Assembly: GCF_900113415.1 (NCBI RefSeq)
Contig: NZ_FOPH01000029.1
Coordinates: 1 to 32,081, forward strand
Length of the DNA: 32,081 bases
Direction: 5' to 3'
Source of the DNA: Oribacterium sp. WCC10
Lineage (GTDB): Bacteria; Bacillota; Clostridia; Lachnospirales; Lachnospiraceae
A program made the position numbers and the translations under genes. This document shows, piece by piece, positions 7,441 through 14,870 of the stretch. Each line of letters begins with the position of its first letter. Position 1 is the stretch's first letter. The notes beneath the pieces were generated by a model. It searched no databases. It had not been told where the DNA came from and saw only the letters and a program-made list of their open reading frames with translations.

Positions 7441-8058
7441 TTATAAAAGCTTCAGCAGACAGTTATTGGTTATCTCAAAAATGGACTGGTATACATAGTC
7501 CACATTTGCCTGCTTCATTGCATCCCGCTGTTTATCCGTTACGGTAGTGTAGGGATATATTCCAAACATAAACGGGAAGAAAACATATATGAAATCCTGG
7601 ATGTCCTGGACCGTTTTCTCCGGGCAGAACTTAGTAAGAATCCTGCATACGTTCTTCATGGACTCTCCATAAGCCACCTTGAAAGAGGTAAGAAGCTCGG
7701 TTCTGCTGTTTGCTTCCATATCATAGTTGTTCATGGAAAGAAGCTTTAAAAGCTGCTGTCTGTTTGCTATCGAGGATGCAATTTTTTCAGCTATCTGCTC
7801 CTTCGTAAGAGTATCATTATTCTCTAGTATGTCTGTCAGTTCTATATTCCAGCGATCATACTCGCGTTCATAAAGTGCCAGAAAAATCTCTTCCTTCGTC
7901 TGAAAGTAGTTGTAGATGGTCGGTCTTGAAAATGATGTCTCGCTTCCAATCTCCTTAAGGGTAATGTCCTTGAAACTCATGGTCTGATACAATTTCTCAC
8001 AGGCACTTATTATCTCTTCTTTCCTTGCTGCCGTTCTTTCCGGTGATCCTTTTGGCAT
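7441..8058 (-). CDS. TetR family transcriptional regulator
   Basis: The N-terminal HTH is clear: RKEEIISACEKLYQ, FKDITLKEIGSETSFSRPTI and YNYFQTKEEIF. A helical ligand-binding domain follows. I chose the ATG at 8058, which has GGGAGGAAGGAT directly upstream; the longer frame to 8115 would read through the promoter and operator. The gene is first in the operon reaching at least to 3853 and has two palindromes over its own promoter, so autorepression and control of the AKR/flavin genes are expected. The inducer is unknown but probably an electrophile or its adduct. Confidence 0.88.
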   Translation of the reverse strand: MPKGSPERTAARKEEIISACEKLYQTMSFKDITLKEIGSETSFSRPTIYNYFQTKEEIFLALYEREYDRWNIELTDILENNDTLTKEQIAEKIASSIANRQQLLKLLSMNNYDMEANSRTELLTSFKVAYGESMKNVCRILTKFCPEKTVQDIQDFIYVFFPFMFGIYPYTTVTDKQRDAMKQANVDYVYQSIFEITNNCLLKLL

Positions 8059-8083
8059 ATCCTTCCTCCCTATATTTTTATTC

Positions 8084-8131
8084 TGACATCGTGTCAACAT
8101 AAATTGTATCGGCATTCTGACACAGTGTCAA
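8084..8131 (-). promoter_or_regulatory. tetR operon promoter with two operator palindromes
   Basis: On the minus strand TTGACA (8126-8131) and TACAAT (8103-8108) are 17 bp apart, a near-consensus promoter. A perfect 13-mer palindrome TGACACTGTGTCA (8118-8130) overlaps the -35, and a one-mismatch copy TGACACGATGTCA (8084-8096) lies just past the -10, at or near the transcription start. The pair, 34 bp centre to centre, fits repression by the TetR protein encoded immediately downstream. Confidence 0.8.
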
Positions 8132-8157
8132 GTTATTATTTTGTAAAAAAATAGCGG

Positions 8158-8256
8158 CTACAAGATTTCTCTCATAACCACTGTATTTGGGGTTCCATCT
8201 CCAATATCAGATTTTACTTTACCATCCGTTATCGTTTTATCTTCCGATATAATATA
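8158..8256 (-). pseudogene. Unidentified C-terminal remnant
   Basis: A 33-codon open stretch in the same frame as, and directly after the stop of, the DUF1848 tail reads EDKTITDGKVKSDIGDGTPN and then TVVMREIL before a stop. It has no start codon. The sequence looks protein-like, but I do not recognise the family. It is probably another decayed fragment in this recombined stretch. Confidence 0.3.
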
Positions 8257-8259
8257 CCA

Positions 8260-8682
8260 TCATATCTCCAGTCTCATCTGCAGATCCAGCCAGCTTTTCT
8301 GCTCTGCCTCATGGATTACATCACCGGGCTGACTGTTCCCGATCAGGAAAGGTGACTTTGGATCGTGCTTCGTCATATTCTCTCTCACAAGTGCTGCATT
8401 CGTATTGGCATAACAGTACCTGCAAAGATGTCCACAGGTATCATATGCTCCGATATCTGCACCCAAAAGGCAGGCGCATTCATTGTTCCTCTGATTCCTG
8501 TTTCGTTTAGTAACATCGAGTCTTGCATGGAGAGCAGTCTCAAAAGTCTTTACCGTCATACAGCCGGAACAGTCTGCACCATATGATGCAAGATCATTTC
8601 CCTCAGCACACGGTCTGATGATCATGTCATGCTGTTTTGCGATCTCAGATTCATAGTAAAAGGCTTCCCACACTTCGGGCAT
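8260..8682 (-). pseudogene. DUF1848 protein, C-terminal fragment
   Basis: The frame encodes the cysteine-rich end of DUF1848: CAEGNDLASYGADCSGC, then RNNECACLLGADIGAYDTCG, HLCRYCYANTN and KHDPKSPFLIG. The CxxDIGxYxTCxHxCxYCYAN arrangement is the family hallmark and probably holds an iron-sulfur cluster. The N-terminal half is missing; upstream the DNA belongs to a sirtuin in another frame. The 61 bp overlap of the two frames includes the joint, where a stretch around 8644-8665 reads plausibly in both proteins. Confidence 0.75.
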
Positions 8683-9170
8683 TTCGGGATCAGATCCTTC
8701 GGAATCTTCATATCCTTTTGCTGCTCCACCATGTTTCTGACCATCTCTTCATTTTCATAGGTCACATCCGAGCACGGTTCGCTGCACTGGAACAGCCCAT
8801 AATCATCCTGGGTATAAAAAAGTCTATTCTTATCAAAACCCGCCTTCTGGAAACAATGATCCACATTCGTTGTGATGACAAAATAATCCTTATCCTTTAC
8901 CCAAGAAAGCAACTGCTCATAAACAGGCTTTGGTGCATCCATATATCTGTTTACAAAGATGAACTTCGACCAGTAAGCCCACATCTCTTCCGAAATCTCA
9001 TAAGGGTAGAACCCACCGGAGTACATATCCTTAAATCCATACTTCTTTCCGAAATCCGAAAAATGCTTCTCAAAGCTCTCACCGTTATAAACAAATCCTG
9101 CGGAAGTCGAAAGACCTGCTCCTGCCCCGATCACAACAGCATCAGCTTCTTCTACCGCCTTCTTTAATCT
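8622..9170 (-). pseudogene. SirTM-like sirtuin, truncated at both ends
   Basis: This is a broken copy of the sirtuin at 24168-25184. It begins inside the coding region (RLKKAVEEADAVVIGAGAG, preceded by an in-frame stop at 9171) and keeps the NAD loop GAGAGLSTSAGF, TTNVDHCFQKAGFDK, and YTQDDYG. Unlike the intact copy it has the zinc-ribbon cysteines: CSEPC and CPKCG. After TMNLRS the frame runs into DUF1848 sequence and stops, so the last 100 or so residues of the Rossmann domain are lost. The only start is an internal GTG at 9134. Non-functional. Confidence 0.8.
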
Positions 9171-9173
9171 CTA

Positions 9174-9329
9174 AAAGAACCTACAACAGAACTCTCAAAA
9201 ATCCATGATCGGATGCCCCTTATGCTGCCAAAAGAGAGAATAGATGAATGGATAAGTCCTGCATCAAATCCGGATAAAATCATTCCTTATGCATTATCGG
9301 ATATGATAGCAGAAAAAATATGTAGATAA
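9174..9329 (+). pseudogene. SRAP (SOS response-associated peptidase) C-terminal remnant
   Basis: A plus-strand frame with no start reads ELSKIHDRMPLMLPKERIDE, then WISPASNP, and ends at a TAA (9327-9329). The HDRMPxxLxxxxxxxWL pattern is the conserved end of SRAP/YedK/HMCES proteins, which crosslink to abasic sites in single-stranded DNA through an N-terminal cysteine. That N-terminal part is absent; the fragment abuts the sirtuin fragment tail to tail at about 9172. The short remaining tail ends about 10 residues after PYAL. Too short for routine gene calling. Confidence 0.65.
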
Positions 9330-9352
9330 TTCGGTAAGCTAAAAGTAGACAC

Positions 9353-9387
9353 CAATGATGTGGACATTATCGATGTTCGCATCATTG
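9353..9387. repeat. Inverted repeat (possible weak hairpin)
   Basis: Arms CAATGATG and CATCATTG match perfectly around a 19-base loop, just downstream of the lipoprotein-esterase stop. No T-run follows on the minus strand, so termination is uncertain. It may simply be part of the remnant DNA between SRAP and the esterase. Confidence 0.35.
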
Positions 9388-9398
9388 CGGTCTATATA

Positions 9399-10472
9399 TT
9401 ATTGCTCAAACAGCCAATCTCTTACTGCTGAAATTTTATATGCATAGTTAAATGAAGCCATATGTTCCATTCCGCTTTGGCCTTCTTTAAATACTGTACC
9501 GGTTTCAAATCTAATCATATTGATCGGAAGATTTTCGGACAGAAGTTCTTCAACTGCGGCGTTCTGCTCATCTTCGCTGTTCTGTGCATTCCATGTGCCA
9601 TAAGTGTATTCTACACCATCTGTATCAAGCATTTTCATTACTTCATCCTGTCCACCTGAAGCACGTTCGTCACCTCCTGCTGTCATATAGAAGAATGTCT
9701 CATTCTCGAGAGGTTCCAGTACAGAAATGTCCCACTGACCGGATACAAACAAGCTTGCAGCAAAAAGATCAGGATACTTGCTATTAAGATAGAGAGATGT
9801 CATACAGCCCATTGACTGACCTGTTGTATAGAGTCTGTCTGAGTCTATTGAGTAATCTTTCTGAAGCTGCGAGAGAAGGTTTACTAGAGCATTAACTTCT
9901 TCAGAAACATCCCAATTATCATTCACTACTGTTTCAGAAAATGCAGGAACAAGAACAAATGATGCATGTTTTGCCTGATCTTCATCAGTAACCCAGACTG
10001 TAGCTCCATAGTATTCCTCAACTATTTCGGAAGCAGTTTTTCCGGCTCCTGTTGAATCAGGAATGTACACTAAAAGCGGATACTTCTGTGATTCGTCATA
10101 GTTTTCCGGGATATAAAGACTGTAATCTAGTGTGATGCCGGTTGTTTCATCATTATATGTGAACTGCTTGAATTTTTCAGAATTTTCATCAAGAACCGCC
10201 TGAATCTCCGGATCATTTGAAGTGCTCATCATTCCGCCTCTGTCCATTGGACCTCTGGCTTTACTATCATCGAATGAGACATCTTCCTGAGTATCAGATT
10301 CAATTGTTTCTTCATAAGTGCTTTCGTTCTCATCCACATCACTTATAGCTTCCATGGTAAGCTTTGTTTCGGCACTACTGCTTAATGGGATGCTTGTACT
10401 ATTACAAGCTGCTAATGTGGCACTCATGAAAACAGACATTAAAATAGTAACTGACTTTAATTTCTTCATCAT
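9399..10472 (-). CDS. Secreted lipoprotein esterase (alpha/beta hydrolase)
   Basis: 357 residues. A lipoprotein signal peptide ends in LAAC (Cys23), followed by an acidic Ser/Thr/Glu linker to about residue 95 and then an alpha/beta-hydrolase domain. LDYSLYIPENYDESQKYPLL, TTGQSMGCMTSLYLNSKYPD (nucleophile Ser220) and a late EHMASF histidine are typical of PHB-depolymerase/feruloyl-esterase-like enzymes. It probably acts at the cell surface on ester-linked substrates; plant cell-wall esters are plausible for a gut anaerobe. A good AAAGGAGA site precedes the ATG. Monocistronic by spacing. The general class is clear, the substrate is not. Confidence 0.82.
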   Translation of the reverse strand: MMKKLKSVTILMSVFMSATLAACNSTSIPLSSSAETKLTMEAISDVDENESTYEETIESDTQEDVSFDDSKARGPMDRGGMMSTSNDPEIQAVLDENSEKFKQFTYNDETTGITLDYSLYIPENYDESQKYPLLVYIPDSTGAGKTASEIVEEYYGATVWVTDEDQAKHASFVLVPAFSETVVNDNWDVSEEVNALVNLLSQLQKDYSIDSDRLYTTGQSMGCMTSLYLNSKYPDLFAASLFVSGQWDISVLEPLENETFFYMTAGGDERASGGQDEVMKMLDTDGVEYTYGTWNAQNSEDEQNAAVEELLSENLPINMIRFETGTVFKEGQSGMEHMASFNYAYKISAVRDWLFEQ

Positions 10473-10602
10473 ACTTGTTCTCCTTTGGGGTATTATGTTT
10501 TCTCAATAGTGGAGTATTTTATAAAGCGAGCTACCATTCGCTGATTAGTATAATAATACACTAACCTTAATTAAGGCTGAAAATAATCATATTATTTCTA
10601 AG

Positions 10603-11166
10603 TTAATGGCAGGGTCTGGCTCCGCCATAATTTTCACCATCACACAACACCTGTTCAATCTGACCATATTTAAGGTAGTTACTTATAGAAACAGGTCCGA
10701 TAAAAGGTGCACACATGATTCCTTTATGCTTAAATGGTAGTTCCAGTAATATAGGTATTCTTTCATCAGTTCTTTTCTGATTCTCGCATGTCACATTGAA
10801 AAAAACGTTTTCCCAACCTCCACCCCAATTAAAGGGTAAATGCTCAGCTACGCGATCAGGACGTTTTGTAAGTAGAAAAAATTTAACATCAGGTCGTCTT
10901 TCTATAATAGACCATGCTTCGTCCCGCCAGTCATCTGCTTCCTCTAAAAAGAAGTCAGAGGTCATGCATACCCTTAGCATCTCTCCACTTTTTACTTTAT
11001 AATTTCCCTGACGATCTTTTGACAATGGATACTTAAACCCTGTTTTGGTTCTGTAAATATTCGAGCCGTCTTTATCTCTTAGGCTGTCCAGGTAATACAT
11101 ATAGCAGTTTTGGCATCCCTCACTGCATTTTATACACCCATGCCAGGGGTTCCAGATATCATGCAT
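10603..11166 (-). pseudogene. DUF5131 (phage Gp37/Gp68-like radical SAM) protein, C-terminally truncated
   Basis: The opening IWNPWHGCIKCSEGCQNCYM carries a CX3CX2C radical-SAM-type cluster motif followed by Tyr, as in DUF5131 proteins. CMTSDFFLEEADDWRDEAW, LLTKRPDRV and NVTCENQKRTDERIPILL also match the family. Intact members continue after a VGGES-type segment for about 60 residues (a YDWVxxIxxQC helix and a KQTG loop); here the frame ends at CDGENYGGARPCH. I prefer the ATG at 11166, with GAGGTG upstream. It may still fold around its cluster but lacks the final part of the barrel. It directly follows a radical-SAM tail (11188). Confidence 0.65.
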
Positions 11167-11187
11167 ACTGATTGTCACCTCTTATAC

Positions 11188-11439
11188 TCATTTCTTTTTT
11201 GCTGACTTTTTTACCTCCTCATGATAAAAATAGTTTGCCATGATAGGCGGCTCTCCAAAGTCTGACATTTTAGAATCATCATCCCTGACGTAAGGCATAT
11301 GATTCTTTTCTGCATATTTCCGAAGCTTAATGTCTAGCTCACTCCAGTACTCCCTGCTCTTTTTTGAATAAATCTGATGATATAATTCATCAAGCTCCGG
11401 ATGATTCTCATGAATCCAGTTCATGACCTCATCTGTCAC
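11188..11439 (-). pseudogene. SPL-like radical SAM protein, C-terminal fragment
   Basis: The 83 residues align along their length with the end of the radical SAM protein at 22071-22994: WIHENHPELDELYHQIYSKK versus YISDKHPDLVPLYDEIYNKK, and NYFYHEEV versus DYFYHEEV. The cluster-binding and barrel parts are missing. The frame begins at a GTG overlapping the esterase stop by four bases, which may be an accidental fusion. With the DUF5131 gene after it, the pair mirrors the two radical SAM genes at 22071-23668, although the order is reversed. Confidence 0.7.
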
Positions 11440-12104
11440 AAAATCCAGGCGATTCCCTTAGCAAGCCGAATATCAGCATTCTTAAAGTGATTTCCCGGAT
11501 TCAACTCAAAAACCGTATCTATACCGCTGTCTTTGTAATGCTCATAAGTCTCTTTAGTTTTATCCTCAACCGTGCTTAGCAGGTTATTTCTTGTTCGTGC
11601 CTCTTTATCTCCAAGAGAGAAATATACCCTGTCAGGCTTTCTCACAAAATCATTTTTGCTGGCATATTCCACAAAATCAGGAAACCACATGGACCCCGAT
11701 GCACTTACGACTCTTGAAAATATATCCGTCTTATACAAGCTATAGATAGCAAACAACCCTGCCAGAGAATAACCAGCTATAGCTATATATTCAGGTTCAA
11801 CAGCAAGTTCCTTCTTTATTGCCGGGATAATGGTGCCTGTCAGATTTACAAGATACTCATCTGCACCCCCTGTACATGGAATGTCATTTTTACTTAAAGG
11901 CGGACATTCCCACGGTGACATCTCATCATCCCAATTAATGTCACTGATGACAGCAAGATTCGCTTTCTTATCTGTCATTGAGCAAAGCGCACTGTAAATG
12001 CTGCTACCGTTTCCCTGAAATGTGTTAATAATCACAAGCGGAGCAGCCTCATCTCTGTCACCATATAAATAAACATGCTTTCCCTCAGCTATCATTTCCT
12101 TCAT
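11436..12104 (-). CDS. Alpha/beta hydrolase (enterochelin-esterase-like)
   Basis: 222 residues with an esterase fold: a nucleophile elbow AGYSLAGLFAIYSLYKTD (Ser113), an SASGSMWFPDFVEY segment, a SLGDKE acid loop and the late PGNHFKNADIRLAKG histidine. This resembles IroE/Fes-type and putative-esterase (Pfam Esterase) proteins, here without a signal peptide, so cytosolic. The start overlaps the hxlR stop by four bases and AGAGGAT lies upstream, indicating translational coupling. Paired with an HxlR regulator it probably hydrolyses a small ester or thioester sensed as a reactive compound. The C-terminus may have been altered by the radical-SAM tail that follows. Confidence 0.8.
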   Translation of the reverse strand: MKEMIAEGKHVYLYGDRDEAAPLVIINTFQGNGSSIYSALCSMTDKKANLAVISDINWDDEMSPWECPPLSKNDIPCTGGADEYLVNLTGTIIPAIKKELAVEPEYIAIAGYSLAGLFAIYSLYKTDIFSRVVSASGSMWFPDFVEYASKNDFVRKPDRVYFSLGDKEARTRNNLLSTVEDKTKETYEHYKDSGIDTVFELNPGNHFKNADIRLAKGIAWIL

Positions 12105-12505
12105 TTATCCTCTTTTGTTTCATATATCTCTTTTTCATGTTTAAAGCCCCAGTTCATGATTGAATAAAACACAGGGAAAAGATCTTTCCCCATATCAGAA
12201 AGTGAGTACTCCACATGAGGAGGGACTTCATTAAACTGGACCCTTGTAACAAGACCGTCATCCTCAAGCTCCCTAAGGCTCTTAGTAAGCATGGTATTTG
12301 TGATTCCCGACAGGTCTTTCTTTAGCTGTCCGAATCTCACACTGTCATAGATGCAAAGTTCATACATAAGCTGTGATTTCCATCTCCCCGAGAGCATCTC
12401 AAGAAGAGGTGTAACGGGGCAATGCCCATCCTTTGTTAGTATTCCTTCCTTAACCCTTACCAGATATTCATCATATGACATATAGTCTTCGTTTTTTTGT
12501 GACAT
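12101..12505 (-). CDS. HxlR family transcriptional regulator
   Basis: 134 residues with the standard HxlR winged helix: CPVTPLLEMLSGRWKSQLMY, RFGQLKKDLSGITNTMLTKS, LRELEDDGLV and the wing PPHVEYSLSDMG. HxlR proteins often respond to aldehydes, quinones or diamide through a conserved N-terminal cysteine, present here at the GHCPV position. GGAGG lies six bases before the ATG. It is co-transcribed with the esterase (four-base overlap) and has an inverted repeat in its upstream region (12532-12561) that may be its own operator. Confidence 0.88.
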   Translation of the reverse strand: MSQKNEDYMSYDEYLVRVKEGILTKDGHCPVTPLLEMLSGRWKSQLMYELCIYDSVRFGQLKKDLSGITNTMLTKSLRELEDDGLVTRVQFNEVPPHVEYSLSDMGKDLFPVFYSIMNWGFKHEKEIYETKEDK

Positions 12506-12531
12506 ATACTACCTCCGTTCCAAACAAAAAT

Positions 12532-12561
12532 TACGATATTACATAAATCTATTTTATCGTA
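12532..12561. promoter_or_regulatory. Inverted repeat upstream of hxlR, candidate operator
   Basis: Perfect 7-bp arms TACGATA and TATCGTA separated by 16 AT-rich bases, spanning the GNAT stop and the spacer before hxlR. HxlR-type regulators commonly bind such separated half-sites next to their own gene. The arrangement is clear in the sequence; binding is inferred. Confidence 0.5.
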
Positions 12562-13040
12562 TTTAATTTCATGTAGCCATTCATGTCTTCAAATCCAAGG
12601 GATCTGTATAATTCAACGGCCATATCGGAGCTCTCAAGATAGATCTTTTCAGCACCTTTCTCTGCCGCCCTCTCTATAAGATATCTGCATATCTCCTTTG
12701 CCAGTCCCTGCCTTCTGTACTCCTGCCTGACATATATATTCATAAGATAGGCACATTTACCGCTGCTATTGTCCGGAGATGGCATCTCTCTATACAGGCA
12801 AACTCCGCCACATCCCGCCAGTTCTCCTGACACATATATTGCACAAGCCACATGACCGCCCTTTTTAAGCTCTTCCTGATAATATTCTTCATTTTCTTTT
12901 CTGATATCATTCCACTCAGCATCCGAGAGCTTTTCTTTTTCCTGAAAAAAGACATTTGACAAAACCTCCATTCTAAGTGAAAGCAAAAGTTCCATATCAT
13001 CTGCCTTAAGCTCTTTTAACGCTATATTATTATCTGTCAC
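12549..13040 (-). CDS. GNAT family N-acetyltransferase
   Basis: 163 residues with GNAT motif A seen as LMNIYVRQEYRRQGLAKEIC (RQGLA acetyl-CoA loop) and the closing YLESSDMAVELYRSLGFEDM. The start overlaps the adenylation-enzyme stop by four bases, so the two are translationally coupled and probably act in one pathway. The second half of the fold is well conserved and the length normal. Acceptor unknown. An attractive but unproven idea is that it acylates the amino acid activated by its partner, or protects a reactive product. Confidence 0.85.
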   Translation of the reverse strand: MTDNNIALKELKADDMELLLSLRMEVLSNVFFQEKEKLSDAEWNDIRKENEEYYQEELKKGGHVACAIYVSGELAGCGGVCLYREMPSPDNSSGKCAYLMNIYVRQEYRRQGLAKEICRYLIERAAEKGAEKIYLESSDMAVELYRSLGFEDMNGYMKLNTIK

Positions 13041-14503
13041 GCTGCCACCTTCCTTAAAACGTTTGGGAGTGCTGTTTTATCAACCTTACCGTTTGCATTA
13101 AGGGGAAGGCTCTTAAGTTCAACAAAATATTCCGGAATCATGTAATCTGTCAGATAATCCTTCATGTAATCTGTAATATCCGTAAGTTTGACGTTCTCTT
13201 TTTCCGGCACCACATAGGCAACCATGTAGGATAGATTATTGTCATCAACTTTTGGTGCTACATATGCCTGTCTGATAAGCTCTGACTTGGTAAGGATATT
13301 TTCAACTTCACTCACCTCAACTCTTTTTCCATTAATCATTATCTGGGTATCTTTTCTGTGAAGAAAAGCAATGTTGCCATCTGGCAGATAGTAACCAAGA
13401 TCACCGCTTTTATACATTCTTCCGTTTGCAGTATTTACAAATGCTTTATTCTCCTCAAAACGGTTTCCTATATACCCGTTAGAAACTCCGCCTCCGAAGA
13501 TACAGAGTTCTCCGACTTCTCCATCCGGAAGTTCTTTTCCTTCCTCATCCATGACTTTGATCTCTGTTCCAAGCACAGACTTTCCGACAGGGAATGTGCC
13601 ATCTTCAAGGACATTATCCTTTGTGCATCTGCAATAAGAAGCGCACACTGTGGTCTCGGAAGGACCATAAGTATTGTAAACTTCCACCTTTCCAAGAAGG
13701 TTTTTTACATAAGAAGCTCTTATAACATCTCCGCCGCTTATGAGGAGTCTCAGGCTCTTAGGTATTTCTGGAAGGTCATTGATTTCCTGTAAAAGATATG
13801 GGAAGCCGCTAAGCATAGTCACATTATTTCTTTTGATAAATCCGATAAGCTTCTTAACATCTGCTCTTTCTTCATCAGAAGGAATTGCCAGAGCTGCTCC
13901 TGATAAAAGAGTTGTAAATACCTCTTCAACAAATATGTCAAAAGAACATACCGAATGCTGAAGCATTATATCGCCACATGCTGGGTGAAACTCATTGCAA
14001 AATGCTCTCACATAATGACATACATTTGCATTCGTTACAGAAACACCCTTGGGCTTCCCTGTAGTTCCTGATGTATAAAGGATATAAGCCAAATCCCTTT
14101 CGTCATATTCAGCATCACATACAGCTGTTTCCTCTATAGCTAATCCTTTGTCTACAATTATATTTGTTAACTTGGGAAATCTGTCTGCATACTCTCTGTT
14201 CGTAATAAGCACGCTCACCTCAGCCTCTTCCATCATGTATCTGATTCTTTCTTTTGGAAAAAATGGTTCAACAGGTATATATGCTGCCCCAACCCGCAAT
14301 GCTGCAAATATTGATGCTATCATTTCAACTGAATGATTCATCATTATACCTACTCTTTTGCATCCTTTGGGAAGTCTTTCAGCTATTGTATCTGCCAGTA
14401 AAAGCTGTTCCTTTCTGCTAAGATTTCTTTCATTATCAAAAACTGCTAAAGCATCTTTATTCTCATTTACCTGTGCCATGAATTTTTCAATTATTGTATT
14501 CAT
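13037..14503 (-). CDS. Stand-alone amino-acid adenylation enzyme (NRPS A-domain / DltA-like)
   Basis: 488 residues: a complete adenylation domain with core motifs AYILYTSGTTGKPKGVS (A3, 143-154), CSFDIFVEEVF (A4, with the Asp that binds an alpha-amino group), NTYGPSETT (A5), YKSGDLGYYLPDG (A7), NGKRVEVSEVE (A8) and NANGKVDKTALP (A10, catalytic Lys473). It activates a carboxylic acid, most likely an amino acid, as an AMP ester. There is no condensation, carrier or thioesterase domain, and no carrier protein gene in the window, so the activated group must go to a separate partner. TAGGAG precedes the ATG. Forms an operon with the GNAT behind it. Confidence 0.9.
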   Translation of the reverse strand: MNTIIEKFMAQVNENKDALAVFDNERNLSRKEQLLLADTIAERLPKGCKRVGIMMNHSVEMIASIFAALRVGAAYIPVEPFFPKERIRYMMEEAEVSVLITNREYADRFPKLTNIIVDKGLAIEETAVCDAEYDERDLAYILYTSGTTGKPKGVSVTNANVCHYVRAFCNEFHPACGDIMLQHSVCSFDIFVEEVFTTLLSGAALAIPSDEERADVKKLIGFIKRNNVTMLSGFPYLLQEINDLPEIPKSLRLLISGGDVIRASYVKNLLGKVEVYNTYGPSETTVCASYCRCTKDNVLEDGTFPVGKSVLGTEIKVMDEEGKELPDGEVGELCIFGGGVSNGYIGNRFEENKAFVNTANGRMYKSGDLGYYLPDGNIAFLHRKDTQIMINGKRVEVSEVENILTKSELIRQAYVAPKVDDNNLSYMVAYVVPEKENVKLTDITDYMKDYLTDYMIPEYFVELKSLPLNANGKVDKTALPNVLRKVAA

Positions 14504-14602
14504 CTATTAGTATCTCCTATATTTCACACATATCTCTTCGTTACAATGCATATGATATAGGAAATATACAAAGCCTCACAAGTACGCAGTTTTTTTAAAC
14601 AT

Positions 14603-14620
14603 AGTATCATCGATGATACT
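14603..14620. promoter_or_regulatory. 18-bp perfect palindrome upstream of the adenylation gene
   Basis: AGTATCATCGATGATACT is fully self-complementary and lies about 100 bp before the adenylation-enzyme ATG. A possible promoter (TTGTGA, 16 bp, TATATC) lies between it and the gene, placing the palindrome where an activator or upstream operator would bind. No regulator gene is adjacent. The remaining bases of the 14504-14870 gap are AT-rich and hold only this and the inverted-repeat element. Confidence 0.45.
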
Positions 14621-14786
14621 TTTGTGTGACTATGCGGTGTATCTGACACAAATTTTTTTGTACAATTTTAAATATTTGCTACTGCCTTTATCTGTGCCAC
14701 AAATATTGCCTTTACCCTATCATCTGTTATCCGCCTCAGTAAATTCTTCATTTCCATATCAAAAGCATCCTCTTCCTTCTCCTCCC

Positions 14787-14864
14787 ACACCTTGGGGTCA
14801 GGTACTGTAAAAGAATTATTAACAACAGTTCATAAAATGTACATGGTACCTGTCCCCAAGGTGT
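14787..14864. repeat. 78-bp inverted-repeat element (REP/MITE-like)
   Basis: Nineteen-base arms ACACCTTGGGGTCAGGTAC and GTACCTGTCCCCAAGGTGT pair with one mismatch around a 40-base AT-rich centre that contains a second inner repeat (ACTGT/ACAGT). It sits within seven bases of the kptA stop. GC-rich arms in an AT-rich gap suggest a mobile palindromic unit of the kind mobilised by RAYT/IS200-like transposases, though no transposase is present. It could also act as a strong hairpin ending transcripts from either side. Confidence 0.6.
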
Positions 14865-14870
14865 GATATA

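Noticed and set aside
14787-14864. Complete insertion sequence
   Set aside because: The 19-bp arms enclose only 40 bases; no transposase and no obvious target-site duplication can be seen.
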